From positions 54,582,009 through 54,646,008 of the forward strand of contig NC_054706.1 in NCBI RefSeq assembly GCF_016097555.1: a stretch of 64,000 nucleotides of DNA, given 5' to 3'. The position numbers and the translations under genes were made by a program. Each line of letters begins with the position of its first letter. The stretch's first letter is position 1. Of this stretch, positions 43,650 to 55,353 are shown piece by piece. The stretch is from Gigantopelta aegis. Taxonomy: Eukaryota > Mollusca > Gastropoda > Neomphalida > Peltospiridae. The notes beneath the pieces are model-generated. The model saw only the letters and a list, made by a program, of their open reading frames with translations. It was not told where the DNA came from and made no database searches.

Positions 43650-43827
43650 CCCCAGCAAAAAAATACTCATGGGCTATTGGGTGTCACAAATATATGAAAA
43701 TATTATTTATATAATTATGTAAAACCACAGTGTAAGGAGCTGTGGAGAAAGGTACAATGCAATACAAATATCATGGTAAGTATATTTTGTATAGAAATCA
43801 CAGTATTTTAAAAACTTTAAAATTAAG

Positions 43828-44045
43828 AATGATGAACTGTATTACTGGATTCTTTACCTTTGATTTTGTGGATCATATTAAGTCACCAGAAATCCAGATT
43901 TTGTTAAAGATATTCAATAGAACCATTAAGGATGATTCAGGTAATAAGTCTTTTAAGAGTTGATTGTGTATTTCATCTGGTCCTACTGAAGTATCATGGG
44001 CTCTAAGTAGAGCTTCCTGCAACTCCTCCAAAACGAAGTGCCTAA
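43828..44045 (-). pseudogene. Jockey-like LINE reverse transcriptase scrap
   Basis: On the - strand: EELQEALLRAHDTSVGPDEI and LLKDLLPESS, then LLNIFNKIWISGDL, the start of a jockey-clade reverse transcriptase domain. It is joined to a second KIKGKESSNTVHH segment that belongs upstream of the domain, so the order is scrambled. Dead fragment. Confidence 0.75.
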
Positions 44046-44435
44046 ATCATCGGTCCGATGTCGGCAGTTGATCGGACATGAGCGGCTATCATCGGCAAAT
44101 ATTCCTACAGCGTCCCGTCGTCAATTTCATTTGAAGGTGTGATATTTCCCGTGACTGGATAACACTAATTTTCCAGTGGGTATAAATAATTATTATGTAG
44201 ATATGTCTGTATGTCCTTTGAATAATAATAATAAATATCTAATAAAAAAAACTGACTGAAGCGGCCCACTGTCAGCGAAGAAGCGATGTTTCCTGTGACA
44301 AGATTGGACTAATTTACCAGCAGATTTAAATAATAATAATGTAGATATGTTATTATTTTCTTATGATTTAAAAAACCAAAAAATTCTAACAAAAAAACTG
44401 GCTACATCAGCCTGCTGTCGGCCCGCTGTTTGTTG
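44046..44435. mobile_element. Probable insertion splitting the LINE scrap
   Basis: Sequence without coding signal lies between two jockey-like parts. It contains two diverged internal copies (CTACATCAGCCTGCTGTCGG and GAAGCGGCCCACTGTCAGCG). Ends and target duplication are unclear. Confidence 0.4.
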
Positions 44436-44860
44436 TAGTGGCGAATATATTGTATACTTCAGCATTTTCAGATGAAAAGTTAATAGGTTGCTTTTCAGCT
44501 TTATTTAGGACAGATGTAAAAGCATCTGTACTGAAAGAAGAAGAGTAATGAGAGAAATTGTCTGCCAATGCAATCCGTGTCATTTACAACCAAATGGTGA
44601 ACTGTATTATTGGATTCTTTTCCTTTGATTTTACATGTCCTGTTCCAGACAGACTTCACAGATGTTTGAGAACTCAACTTGGAGACATAATTTCTTACTC
44701 TTTCTGACAGCTTTATGAGCCTTTGCCCGAGCAATGTGATAAGTATTCAGGTTTTACTCCAGTAGGTTTGCGTTTGAACCTCTTGAGAGTCCTGTTTCAC
44801 TCTTTGATTGCATCTTTGCCAAACCTGTCAAACTTTAGGCAAGAGAAAGCAGGAGGTGTC
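44436..44860 (-). pseudogene. Jockey-like LINE, pre-RT region, frameshifted
   Basis: On the - strand pieces read LKRFKRKPTGVKP, IARAKAHKAVRKSKK (one frame) then NYVSKLSSQTSVKSVWNRT and KIKGKESNNTVHHLV (another). The linker between endonuclease and RT in jockey elements has this R/K-rich start and a VW-x-K-x-K-GK motif. Frameshifted and truncated. Confidence 0.7.
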
Positions 44861-44929
44861 CGTTGAAAAAGCAGTAGATTTTTATATGAACACTACATAA
44901 TGTCATATATATACACTTGTTAATCTTAG

Positions 44930-45130
44930 ATCTTGGCATTAAAAAAATTAAATTAAAAATTAATTAATTTAAAAAATATATATTATTATTTATATTATTA
45001 TTTTAAAGTTTAAATATTATTATGATTCAATACATATTTAAAAAAATAACTGTTTTATCCAAAAATGTTAAGAACACGAACAAGAAATTAAAAAATTAAT
45101 TAGTACATTTACGGTATTACACTTACAGGT
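44930..45130. other. AT-rich spacer
   Basis: Very AT-rich (ATTAATTAATTTAAAAAATA style). No feature. Confidence 0.5.
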
Positions 45131-45139
45131 TACGATACA

Positions 45140-46398
45140 CAGTGTTCTCGCTGCTCCATTTAAGCGGGGCGGCCCGCCCTGCTATTGCATTTTGCTGCCC
45201 TCCTTTCACGTTCTCCACCCTTCTTTATTTTTCTGTGCCCCTCTTTATTTTCCAGCACCTATCTCCGCTATTTTCAAATGCACACTTTTTTCCACACACA
45301 AAAAAACCCATAACGATCAGTCTGCCCACTGGGCATCAAAGGAAACAAGCCGCGTTGTGTACGAAAAAGCAACAAAACATTTACGACGGTTACCGTAACA
45401 TAATTTAATAGTATTTTTAACAGCCTCTATTTTGTCCTATACATTGTACATGTACCTGTGTTTATTTGTATGTTTAATACAAACAATAAAAGTTATATTT
45501 TATTTGAGCAATGAAAACATTTTAATTTTTTATGGCTTCGGCAATCTCCGACTGGAAAAAACCCACGTATTTGGCGCCAAATTTGTCACGTGATCAGAAC
45601 GGTCACTCTATCTTTTGTTTCCACTAACTGTCGTCTGATATTTTGTACTCAGTTACAGATATAATTGATTGTAACTGACGATTTTTACTTTCTGTCATTT
45701 CTGTCATTCTGTTTATTCAGCTGTTCTTATAACATATTGTAAACTTTTCATTTTGGGGGGATATCACCGCTTATAAAATCAACGGAAATCATTCATCTTG
45801 GGTGCCAAATAATATATACACCACCACTACAAAAACGAAACTACTTTTTATCAGTTGCCGATAATATTTTATCACAGCGATCGATTCATTCGATGAAGAT
45901 GGGAATAACAAACAAAAATTTCGACATTAGGGGATCACACAAATGTTTTTTTTGTTTTTCGTATATCTTGAAATCTTTATTAAAATATTAATATTAAAAC
46001 TTCGATCGGTTCAGCAAAACCGGAACTGCCAGTGAATATCAGACCGATAACATCTTCGGTTCAGTCAAAAGATGAGTCTGCTTGTATTTCGTATAAACTT
46101 TTTGTAATCAAAATAAGGAGTATGTCTTTCCACAAAGTCTATCAAGACACAACATGGTAACCACCAGCTCCCCCCCCCCCACATGGTAACCGCCCTCCAA
46201 GCACCCCCACCCCCCCCCCACTTATAAGTTAATATTCCCCCACCCCCACCTTTTTTTTTTTTTTTGTAATCACCTTTATTAACATGAAATTGCAAGTTTG
46301 CTCAAAGTTCATTTAAAAGGTCATAGGTAACACAATATTTTGTAGTGCTGCGCGGCTCGCCCTAAAAACCCTTTAATTTTCACCCAGCGAGAACACTG
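45140..46398. mobile_element. hAT-like non-autonomous element, 1.26 kb
   Basis: Ends CAGTGTTCTCGCTG and CAGCGAGAACACTG-type sequence (CCCAGCGAGAACACTG) are inverted. GATACA occurs at both flanks, an incomplete 8-bp duplication. The interior holds C-rich and poly-T tracts (46170-46266) and no transposase. Confidence 0.8.
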
Positions 46399-46399
46399 G

Positions 46400-47105
46400 A
46401 TACATCATTATTTACAGTGTTGTGTACCTAAGTACCTCAGACAAATTTCTATATAGATCTTATAAATTAATATTCAGTTTTTACTATTATAAAGAATAGA
46501 GGTGTGGTACTTATTTAAAATCATTATAATGATGCAATAAACATTGTATTTCAACTTATCATAAGTAAAACCTCATTACTGACATCGTGTGAAATATACC
46601 GAAATTATACCCATTTCCGTGAGTAACTATGTCAAACACAACATTTATTAATTGTATAAAAATAGTCTTGAAGTGTACTCTTGTTTACCAACGTTTTACT
46701 GCACAAACATACATGTACAAAACTAACTGATACCAGTATTGTTTATATAGCTAATTGATCTTTTCGTTGTATTGCTGTGACAGGCTGGTAAAATGTCATT
46801 TAACAGGAGATTTTTTCTCCTGCGCAGGTTAGCGGGAGATTTGATCAAATACCGGGAGACTACCGCAGAATCCGGCAAGTTTCATTGAATCATGGTTTAT
46901 TGAAATGCTTTGGTTCTGCTGAAGTCTTAGGAATAGTTTCCTCTGCAATATTTTTCAAGATGGATGTGAACAAAGACACAGGATCATTGGCACCAGTCAT
47001 TTAGTTTGGATTAGACAAAGTAAATTTGGCTAAACAATTTTCTTCTTTTTTTGTAAAATTTGTTAAATTAAATTGCTAACAGCAATATTTTGTCTTACGT
47101 CATCC
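46400..47105. other. 3' flank of locus B, no gene seen
   Basis: AT-rich. TTTATT near 46890 is AATAAA on the - strand and could serve as a polyadenylation signal for locus B; the motif is common by chance here. Confidence 0.3.
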
Positions 47106-47108
47106 ATT

Positions 47109-47524
47109 TTAACCATAAGACTCATTTTGAAATAATCTGGCCCTCTTGGTGTCACTACCATCATGACTATCAACAATAAGATTATCACCTACTTCTTGAG
47201 ACACCCTCTTAGTGTCACTACAATCATGACTACCAACAATCAGATTATCACCTAGTTCCTGAAACACATCCTTGGTGTCACTACCATCATGCCTACCGAC
47301 AATCAGAATGTGATTTGTAGATTTATTAGTACACTGGTTCCCGAAAGACACGTCCTTGGTGTCACTACCGTCATGCCTACCAACAATGAGAGAAATATTA
47401 TCCGCACAGTTTCTTGGTTTTCTAGACATCTCCTTGGTATCACTATCATTGTGACTACCAACAATCAGGTGATTGTTATTGTTTAGGGCTGATTTATGCC
47501 ATCATGCCTACCGACAATCAATTA
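47109..47524 (-). pseudogene. Downstream part of the GSHDGSDTK repeat, out of frame
   Basis: Continues the repeat of the terminal exon after its stop: IVGRHDGSDTKDV and IVGSHDCSDTKRVSQ style units over 106 open codons, in a frame not joined to the upstream part. A frame break at about 47525-47545 (CTCAACTAGATGATAAT) separates them. Either 3' untranslated sequence or a coding region truncated by mutation. Confidence 0.5.
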
Positions 47525-47757
47525 TCATCTAGTTGAGACACCCTTCTTGGTGTCACTACCAACATCATGACTACTAACTATCCTTGGATTATCAGCTAGT
47601 TCATGAGACACCCTCTTGGTGTCACTACCGTCGTGACTACCAACAATCAGATTATCACCTAGTTCATGAGACACCCTCTTGGTTTCACTACCATCATGAC
47701 TATCAACAATCAGATTATCACCTAGTTTCTTATACATCTCCATGGTGTTAGTACAGT
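47525..47757 (-). CDS. Locus B putative terminal exon with tandem peptide repeats
   Basis: A branch-point-like CACTAAC and AG at 47758 precede the exon. Entering in phase 1 it reads D-CTNTMEMYKKLGDNLIVDSH and then repeats of DGSETKRVSHELGDNLIVGS (about 24 codons each) before a TGA at the 47525 end. Each unit is charged with an invariant SHDGS and TK. No membrane or signal segment. It follows the D-W exon at 47933 in matching phase. The acceptor tract is modest. Function unknown. Confidence 0.5.
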
Positions 47758-47855
47758 CTTCACCATCAGTTAGTGATTTACAGAAAAAACAAATCTATTG
47801 GAATTTCAAAATACTGTAACCAAATTCTTGACTTTTTAAATTATAAATAGCATAC

Positions 47856-47933
47856 CTGTTACATCTACTTTCATCACCATGGCTCCAGTTGGAATCATAT
47901 TGCGGTTTATATCTTCAGAACAGAAGAACCAAT
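47856..47933 (-). CDS. Locus B D-W exon (78 bp, phase 1-1)
   Basis: TTTATTTCAG|AT and ACAG|GTATGC on the - strand. Reading: D-WFFCSEDINRNMIPTGAMV then MKVDVT-G. It shares the D-W start and G end with 55928-55848. One cysteine. Penultimate exon of the model. Confidence 0.6.
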
Positions 47934-47959
47934 CTGAAATAAAGCATAAAACATTAATT

Positions 47960-48465
47960 GTTTCTCTGTAATACCTTGATGTATTCTCTGCATAGGATTT
48001 TATAACTTAGATATAAAAAAATGTATGTTGATTTTACTGAAAAAGATACAAAGAATTCAAAATGATATCCACACACAAAAGCATTATATATCTCATCCAA
48101 AGTAGAACCCATTAAAGATTGTTGGTAAAATAATTACAGATAAAGAGTTTGCTTTTATAAATACAGATTAGAGAAAATTATCCCAATTATTTGAGAAACC
48201 AGAGTATACCCACATCAATGGGGCAACCTCAGGGTGCAATTTGTTTTTTAAAATTTTGATTAGCAGTTTTTCCTACTGGATGGAGAATTGATTAGCCACT
48301 ATTGGAATTTGATTAACATTTTAATAAAATGAGTAAACATGAATAAAACACATTCTTTTCAATAAAATTGCATATTTCTTATACATGTATCTGTATTGTG
48401 GGCTGCTTACCCCAAAATAAAACAAGTACAGAACAGTACATGAGAAGGGTCATCACTGTCACTTG
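47960..48465. other. Intron, no gene seen
   Basis: AT-rich sequence between locus B exons. No supported feature. Confidence 0.45.
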
Positions 48466-48470
48466 TTTAC

Positions 48471-48600
48471 AAGGTCGTATCCTCCGGAGGTCAAGAGGGG
48501 CAGTTGCCTCCCCCCCCCCCCTCCACACACCCAGAGAATCTCACTTTGGTTTTTTTTTTTTGGCTATATAGAAAATAGCATAGAAATGTCAGGGTTTAAT
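48471..48600 (+). repeat. Truncated relative of the 1853-2038 MITE
   Basis: AAGGTCGTATCCTCCGGAGG, then GGGGCAGTTGCCTCC and poly-C parallels the left half of that element. No right end. Confidence 0.55.
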
Positions 48601-48898
48601 TTTTATAGTACAACATATTTCTGAATAATATTTGTCAATGGTTATGCTAAGCAGCTTGGTCATCTAACTTGTTCAAAGTGATTTTTTAGTCTTTCCTGAG
48701 TTGATTTGTATGTCTGATCCAAAGTGCGATTGAAGCCCAAGAAAAATTCCTCATTTGGCTGATCATTCCAACGTATTCGGTGTTCATTTTTGTTATGAAA
48801 ATTGACAATTCTTAAACGATATATATACGTATTTTACCGGAACATTATTTGCCGAGGCAATTCGAAATTAAAAGCGCCACGCTGTTAATTAGTCGATA

Positions 48899-49645
48899 AT
48901 ACTGTATGTATATGCAAACATTTTCGCGGCTAAAATAATTCGCGATCAAGCTTTCATTTTACATTTTCACGATAGTTTTTGCCAATAATAAAATAAAAAC
49001 GACCAATATCAACTGAACTCCTTTCAATGACAGTTTCACGTATGATATAATTATACTCGAGACATTCTCGCCATGCGGTCCGTGTGCCATTAGTTTTGTC
49101 CGCATGTATGTCTGATAATACATGCAGAAAAATCACAAACTAGACCAAATACTATTTATTAGTAGTATTCATAGGTTGCATTCAGGTTTACAAATAACGA
49201 AAGCCACAAGTATGTATCAAATATAAGAATAATCAGTGTAAAAACAACAAAATGAAATCTCGTAGTCACGAGATACCAGATGTGAGTTCAGCCAGCCGTT
49301 TGTCGCTAATGTTTGCCAGACTGTTTTTTACGCAACAAGTTAAACTGAACGACCACTTCGACAACCGGTCAAAATAATTATCAGACATTTTGACTACTGG
49401 CTATCGCTGAACGCAGATCATGCATAGCACCGAGTGTCACTTGTAGTATAAAACCACGTGGCAGGTAATTTGACGATAAAAATAAAGTGCATGCGATGCG
49501 CTATGTGTTTTGTATCTATAGGCATTATTCAAAGCTAAATCGGAAATAAGTTAACGCATAATTAAATTTGTGGAGCTATCAGCATGTTCGCAATTTTCGC
49601 GGTATATTTAATTCGTGACCATAATATATTTGTGTGCACGGTAGG
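48899..49645. mobile_element. Probable MITE with TTTTCGCGG ends
   Basis: TACTGTATGTATATGCAAAC and CATTTTCGCGGCTAAAATAA at the left mirror TTTTCGCGGTATATTTAATT and GTGTGCACGGTA at the right. The interior carries an R4 piece (GCCAGCCGTTTGTCGCTAAT, 49292). Confidence 0.5.
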
Positions 49646-50214
49646 CTACAAGTTCAGTGTACACGGTCATAGCTGCTTGCAAATTAGGTTACCACGATGA
49701 CGTAGCAACTAGTACGTTACGTCACTGTTCTTGTTAAAACGTCAAACATCCTCCGCATATTCCGACAGTATTTTCTATTTGAAATACTAACACACGCGAG
49801 AAGGTTGTACACCAAGATAAATTTTTAAAATGTTTATCATTGGCGAATCAGTTACATGTACCTTGGCTGCGATCACGGAAAATCGACACCCCTAAGTGCG
49901 TTCTTCTCCCGCGATTTCAATTCAAAGATCAATTTGGTTAAAAAAACATGCATCGCAAACTGCTAGTCATTGTTACAATATTGGATCGCGATCGCAAGAT
50001 TTTGCATCGCTTTTTGCGATGCGAACCCAGTCATTTTGCAGTCTGAACCTCTTCTGGGTACAAAGGTGAAAATCCTTATTTAATATTACTGACAGAATAG
50101 TTTCACAAAATGAAGAAAATTATAATTATAATTAATTGTTCCTCAAGTTCATATTATAAATTTTTTAATTTGTTAGTTGTCATGAATAAATTAACAAGGC
50201 ATCCGAAATGCTGT

Positions 50215-50960
50215 AAATCCCCTTGAGGTTTCGTGATCCTATTCCTATATGTGAAGTTTCATGAAAATCTAATGAGAAAGAAAGTTGGTAGAGCGGTGAT
50301 GTAATTCTGAAACCGAGAGATAAAATGTTAATTCTTTTAATTCATCAGAATCTTATTCCCGTATGTGAAGTTTCGAGTCACTAGAGTCATGACATTATAT
50401 TTCTATTTTTAATAAGTGACCTTGACCTTTGACAGAGATGCGAAATGCAAACTCATTTAAGATAACATGATCCTATTCCTCTATGTGAAGTTACTTGAAA
50501 ATAAAATGAGAAATGAAGTCATTAGAGTGGTGACATATTTCTATTTTTAGTAACAGTGACCTTGACCTTTGACAGAGATGTGAAACGCGAACTCATTCAA
50601 GATAACATGATCCTATTCCTCTATGTGAAGTTGCGTGAAAATCAAATGAGAAATGAAGCAATTAAGAGTGGTGACATTATATTTCTATTTTTAGTAACAG
50701 TGACTGTGACCTTTGACAGGGAGGCGAAACTCAAACTTGTTCAAGATATCATGATCTTGTTCATATACATGTATGTGAAGTTTTATGAAAATCTGATGAG
50801 AAATGAAGTGGTATTTTAAGTAACAGTGTCCTGGACCTGGATCAAAAGGCAAAATGTGAAATTGCTCAAGATATCATGATCTTGTTCCTGCATGTGAAGT
50901 TTCATGAAAATTGGAAACGAAATGAAGTCGCTGGAGTGGTGACATCATGTGTGTCACATA
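50215..50960 (+). repeat. About 140-bp tandem repeat with GTGACCTTGACCTTTGAC
   Basis: Four to five diverged units. Shared blocks are TGACCTTGACCTTTGACAGA (50417, 50557), GATCCTATTCCTCTATGTGA and GAGAAATGAAGT. The core is a cluster of TGACCT half-sites. The short + strand frame here is repeat-derived. Confidence 0.85.
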
Positions 50961-51234
50961 GGTACGTATGGGCATTATGCAATGTACATGTATATTGACA
51001 TTCTAAAGAAACTTTACAAGATATTATAGAAAACCAACAAACGGTACGGTGGGATATGAAAGTATCATGAAGTTCAACATCTAAGTGTCACAATGCACTT
51101 TGTGATACATGCTAAGTGTTTATAAGTGGTTTCTAAATTGGTTCTTTTCGATTAGCAACAATATTTATCAAATTATTGAAAATTTTATGTATATAAAGTT
51201 TCTTTTGGATATCAGTATGTATGCCTTCATTGCG

Positions 51235-51840
51235 ATGGATGTAGAGAATAACTAATGAGCTACGAGGAATTATGAATTATCTGTCCCGAGTGAATGAATG
51301 TTTTACAATATTCATTCATGAGGGATAGATAATCCGTAACTCCTCGTAGCGAGTTGGTTATTCTCTTTATTACCCATTGTCAATTTTAACTGATTTTTAA
51401 TGTAAAAATTTCTCTGGAGTCTACAACAAAGCCATCAGCCATTACGTCGTATAATCTTACGCGCATTACATGACATAATGCAAGTGACGTCATAGCATAA
51501 CAGGGTTCTTTTTACAGCCAAATGTTTACAGTACAAAATAATACAACTGTATTTGCATTTGAAAATAATTATTTTTATATATTACTAAAGCTGCTGCTTA
51601 TGAAAATATACCATTTCATGTTTACGAAACAAATGAGTCCATTTGATTTTGTAAATCTTTGTAGATCGTACAACGTATGTGTAATCTGACTCATGAATGG
51701 AAACATTATATGAATGAAAGTGAAGTTCCGGCCATGGCAAGCATCCAAACCAAACGTCGTGATTTTTAAGCCAGCCAATCAGTGGCTGTAGCAGCAATCT
51801 GCACACTGTGCAGAGATCGAAAAAATATTACCCTGTATAT
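51235..51840 (+). mobile_element. Hairpin element H2, copy 1
   Basis: GAATAACTAATGAGCTACGA, GGAATTATGAATTATCTGTC pair with GATAGATAATCCGTAACTCC and CGTAGCGAGTTGGTTATTCT. The ensuing 450 bp (CAGTACAAAATAATACAACT, AGTCTACAACAAAGCCATCA, CCAATCAGTGG) match the inverted copy at 57.40-57.87 kb. Confidence 0.8.
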
Positions 51841-51980
51841 TTGAGCCCATATGGGTAATAATAATTAATATCTACTAAAGGTTGTGACGGATACCTCCCT
51901 AGTTATTTTATATTAGATATGGTCCTGCAAGGTTGAAGTATTATAACATTCATAAAATGTTATTTTATCTTATAAAATTT

Positions 51981-52602
51981 AAATTTTAATGACACCACTA
52001 GAGCACATTGGTTTATTAATCATCAGCTATTCGATGTCAAACATTTGGTCATTTTGACATATAGTCTTACAGAGGAAACCCCGCTATATTTTTCCATTAG
52101 TAGCAAGGGATCTTTTATATGTACCATCCCAGACAGGATAGCATATACCACAGCCTTTGAAGGAAGGAAATGTTTTATTTAAGAACGCACTCGACACATT
52201 TTATTTACGGTTATATGGCATCGGACATATGTTTAAGAACCACATAGGTATTGAGAGAGGAAACCCGCTATCGCCACTTCATGGGCTACTCTTTTCGATT
52301 AGCAGCAAGGGATCTTTTATATGCATCATCCCACAGACAGGATAGTACATACCATGGCCTTTGTTACACCAGTTGTGGAGCACTGGCTGGAAAGAGAAAT
52401 AGCCCAATGGGTCCACCAATGGGGATCAATTCCAGATCGACCGTGCATCAAGCGAACGCTTTACCACTAGGCTACGTCCTGCCCCCACAGCCTTTGATAT
52501 ACCAGTCGTGGTGCACTGGCTAGAATGAGAAATAGTCCAATGGACCCACCAACGGGGATCGATCCCAAACCGACCGCACATCAAGCGAGTGCTTTACCAC
52601 TG
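51981..52602 (-). repeat. SINE, tail type B, interrupted by another SINE
   Basis: Outer parts 51981-52159 and 52485-52602. The second part runs into the head CCGACCGCACATCAAGCGAG. Confidence 0.9.
52160..52484 (-). repeat. SINE, tail type A, nested, 12-bp TSD
   Basis: CCACAGCCTTTG at 52148-52159 and 52485-52496 flanks a complete type A SINE. It shows that a type A copy inserted after a type B copy. Confidence 0.95.
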
Positions 52603-52792
52603 ACCATTTTATGTTTCCTGCCCCGCGTCGGACCACCGATCTTATCAGAGGCCGGACTCGGGGAAGGCATGCCCGAAACCATAGAGGTATATCATAATGG
52701 GCACGTCAAAAACATATTTAAGATCTAAGATCCATTTTATGAAAAGACAGACAAAATTTACCAACACAAAATCAAGAAGAATATTAACTTAC

Positions 52793-52903
52793 GGTTATTA
52801 ATAGTAGTTTCATTATTTATATCCACAATGCATCCAGTGATACTTTCTTGAAAACAAGTTATGTTTCGTGATCTCAATATGCCTACTGATCCCAGACAGA
52901 GTT
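52793..52903 (-). CDS. Locus B E-first exon (111 bp, phase 1-1)
   Basis: GTTCTTATTTCAG|AA and AACC|GTAAGT on the - strand. Reading E-LCLGSVGILRSRNITCFQE then SITGCIVDINNETTINN-R. It is the same length as the exon at 57239-57129 and 11 of 38 residues match, including CF, S, V-x-INN. Three cysteines. N-x-S/T sites (NIT, NET) would be glycosylation sequons if secreted, which is not shown. Confidence 0.65.
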
Positions 52904-52909
52904 CTGAAA

Positions 52910-53890
52910 TAAGAACATGTTTACATTCAGTCAACAAAAGGAAAGGAATATTTGTTTAATGATATTTCAGCACATTTTAAATAACAACTATTTGATATGT
53001 AATCATGCAATGGTTGTTTAGATTCTTAGTTTAAAAAACAAGAGGGAGAAAGGAAATCTGCTGCCACCATGCACTTGGGCTATACTCCAGAGTACAATAT
53101 TCTTGCAAACTATCGTTCTGTTCACATATTCAAAATATTAAAATTGATTTGTTCACATATTCCAAAAATTAAAATTGATCTGTTCACATATTCCAAAAAT
53201 TAAAATTGAAATTTTCTATCTCAAAGCAAAATTGGAATGTCTTTTAAATACAGCACCAAAGTACAAGTGTGTTGAGATTAGGTCATTCACCGGTTACGCA
53301 AATGTAATTCACGTAACCAAACAACTGGTAACCTAAGTGAATCTCACATACAATAACTTACATTAAAGGGACTATATCCTGAGTTTGTAACCACTTTAAA
53401 AGGTTTTCAGCAAATAAAACATTTCTTACATTATTAAAATTAAAATTTACATACATTTTCTTCCTTAAAATTTGAATATTTCTATCACCAATGCTTTTCT
53501 AGTCATCATAATGTTTTGTAGTATCTCAATATAAAAAAAATTCTAAAATAATTTGTACGAACAAAAGCATTATTTCTTCCAATTGCTGAAAGAAAGTTCA
53601 AATAATTTGCCCAAAGGTCAACCCAAATATATTTACTTGTATAACGCTTTATATTTAAAATACGTTAAAGTAAGACAATGTTTTAAAAAACAGGATGAGA
53701 ATTTAAGTAATAAAATCAAAAAATACATTTTGTGCATTAATTTGTAACTTGCAAAAAAGATATAATAATTTTCAGAACAATAAATAGTTTTTACTAACAA
53801 CATATTTATATCTTCTTGTCATAGATTAACATCTATTTCTCTTGCATTAATTAACAGAGCTGCTTAGTCAGACTTGGTACATTCAACTTA
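52910..53890. other. Intron, no gene seen
   Basis: AT-rich. Contains three GTTCACATATTC repeats (53140-53200) and a GGTTACGCAAATGTAATTCA repeat piece at 53290-53345. Confidence 0.45.
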
Positions 53891-53942
53891 CCGTATATTG
53901 CCGTGTATTAGCCGACTAATACACGGCAATATATTGTATATC
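53891..53942. repeat. Short perfect hairpin
   Basis: ATATTGCCGTGTATTAG and CTAATACACGGCAATAT are perfect inverted repeats around CCGA. Probably a minimal MITE. Confidence 0.8.
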
Positions 53943-53999
53943 TTACAACTTAAGAAGTATTGAACATAACACTGAAAATATTCTAGCTGCCTTTTTTAA

Positions 54000-55300
54000 A
54001 CGGCATTCCTTAACTGATTCATAAGAATACTTTTTGTAAGTATACCTAGGCTTTGGTCAGTTAATCCCAGCCCGAAGAAAAGGGAAAGAAATCCACTAGG
54101 GGCGTAACAAATACACATGATGGTGAATATGATACATATCACAAATATGAGGCTGGGCTCGAACTTAAGAATTTGTCTCCCACAGAAATTAAAAACAAAA
54201 TTTCTGTGGGTAAAACGGCCCACCTACGGCAATTTAAACCCTGCCCATGGCAATTTAAAAAAGAAAGACTTTTAAAGCAAACAGATGACTGAAAGGTTAT
54301 TTTGCTATACGTAGACATATTTTAAATATACTAATGTTATATAATGGCAGATAATGTACACCAGATGTAAACATTTTGCCATTATTGAGGAGCTTTACCG
54401 ATGGCACTTTGTACCGTCGGTGATGTCCCCGACCTATGGCAATTTATATCTCAGCGACGGCAATTGTCATCGGTGCCGTCGTTACGTTTGAGCTCTGATG
54501 AGGTAACGAATGCAAATATGTATTCATGTCCATGAATAAAAGTGAAAAGGTTTTGCAGAAAACTGATTAATCATGGGAGTGTTTTGCTTACAGAAGCGAA
54601 ATCAAGGTACATATAGGGTACCAGTTCAATGTGTTGAATAAAAAAAGATTGGTCTATGCGTTTGATCTATTACACAACCGGTCGGACATTATCAAAACAA
54701 TCGAATCAGTATTGCATTTTAGTTAGTTTGACTTAAAAACATAAATTGCACAGTTAACATTGCATATTATATGTAGGCCTATTTGTGTATTCTGTTTAGC
54801 TAGTGAGGAATACGAATGCAACTATGATATAGATTGCTGTTTGGTACAACGAATATTCAAGTATGTCGTTACACCCTTAAAATCCACCATTTTAACACTA
54901 CACAACCATAATAATTTTACTAAATGAGACATTTCATGAGTATACCAAAATACTGCCTTATTAAAAACTGAAAAAAAAGCAAAACTTTGTTTATATTATT
55001 TTATCCTGCAACCACTGTTTCTATTGACAGATTATGATGACCGATTAAAGCAAAGTCATAAACGTATATCTGCTTTATCCTGTTCAGGCTGAATGAGAAA
55101 TTCCGTGAGGATAAAGCACATATCTGACGTCATTAACTAGTTATATTCTCTGTATAATTTACACTTTTTGTTGGTACCTTGACTCGAAGTACATCATATC
55201 TTACACGGTTTATACCTGTATAGTTACAAATGGATGTCAAAAACATCTGTTGACTGAAATTGTATGACGGTATGAAGTTATAATAAAAATAATCACATCT
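54000..55300. other. Intron, no gene seen
   Basis: CGGCAATTT motifs near 54210-54470 (CACCTACGGCAATTTAAACC, GACCTATGGCAATTTATATC, GACGGCAATTGTC) form a diverged repeat. No exon supported. Confidence 0.4.
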
Positions 55301-55314
55301 GAAACAGAACTTAC

Positions 55315-55353
55315 CTTCCCGCTGCTTGACACTTGTACCCGTGAACAACCGAT
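55315..55353 (-). CDS. Locus B short exon (39 bp, phase 1-1)
   Basis: GTTTTATTTTAG|AT and GAAG|GTAAGT on the - strand. Reading D-RLFTGTSVKQRE-G. Strong splice sites at both ends; short, so somewhat less certain. Confidence 0.5.

Larger units (their letters stand above)
42650..43826 (+). repeat. 1.18-kb direct duplication, copy 2
   Basis: See copy 1 at 40574. Similarity ends at AAAATTAA|GAATGATG, exactly where jockey-like sequence begins. Confidence 0.95.

Noticed and set aside
43742..43963. 73-codon + strand frame
   Set aside because: Antisense to a jockey-like reverse transcriptase fragment.
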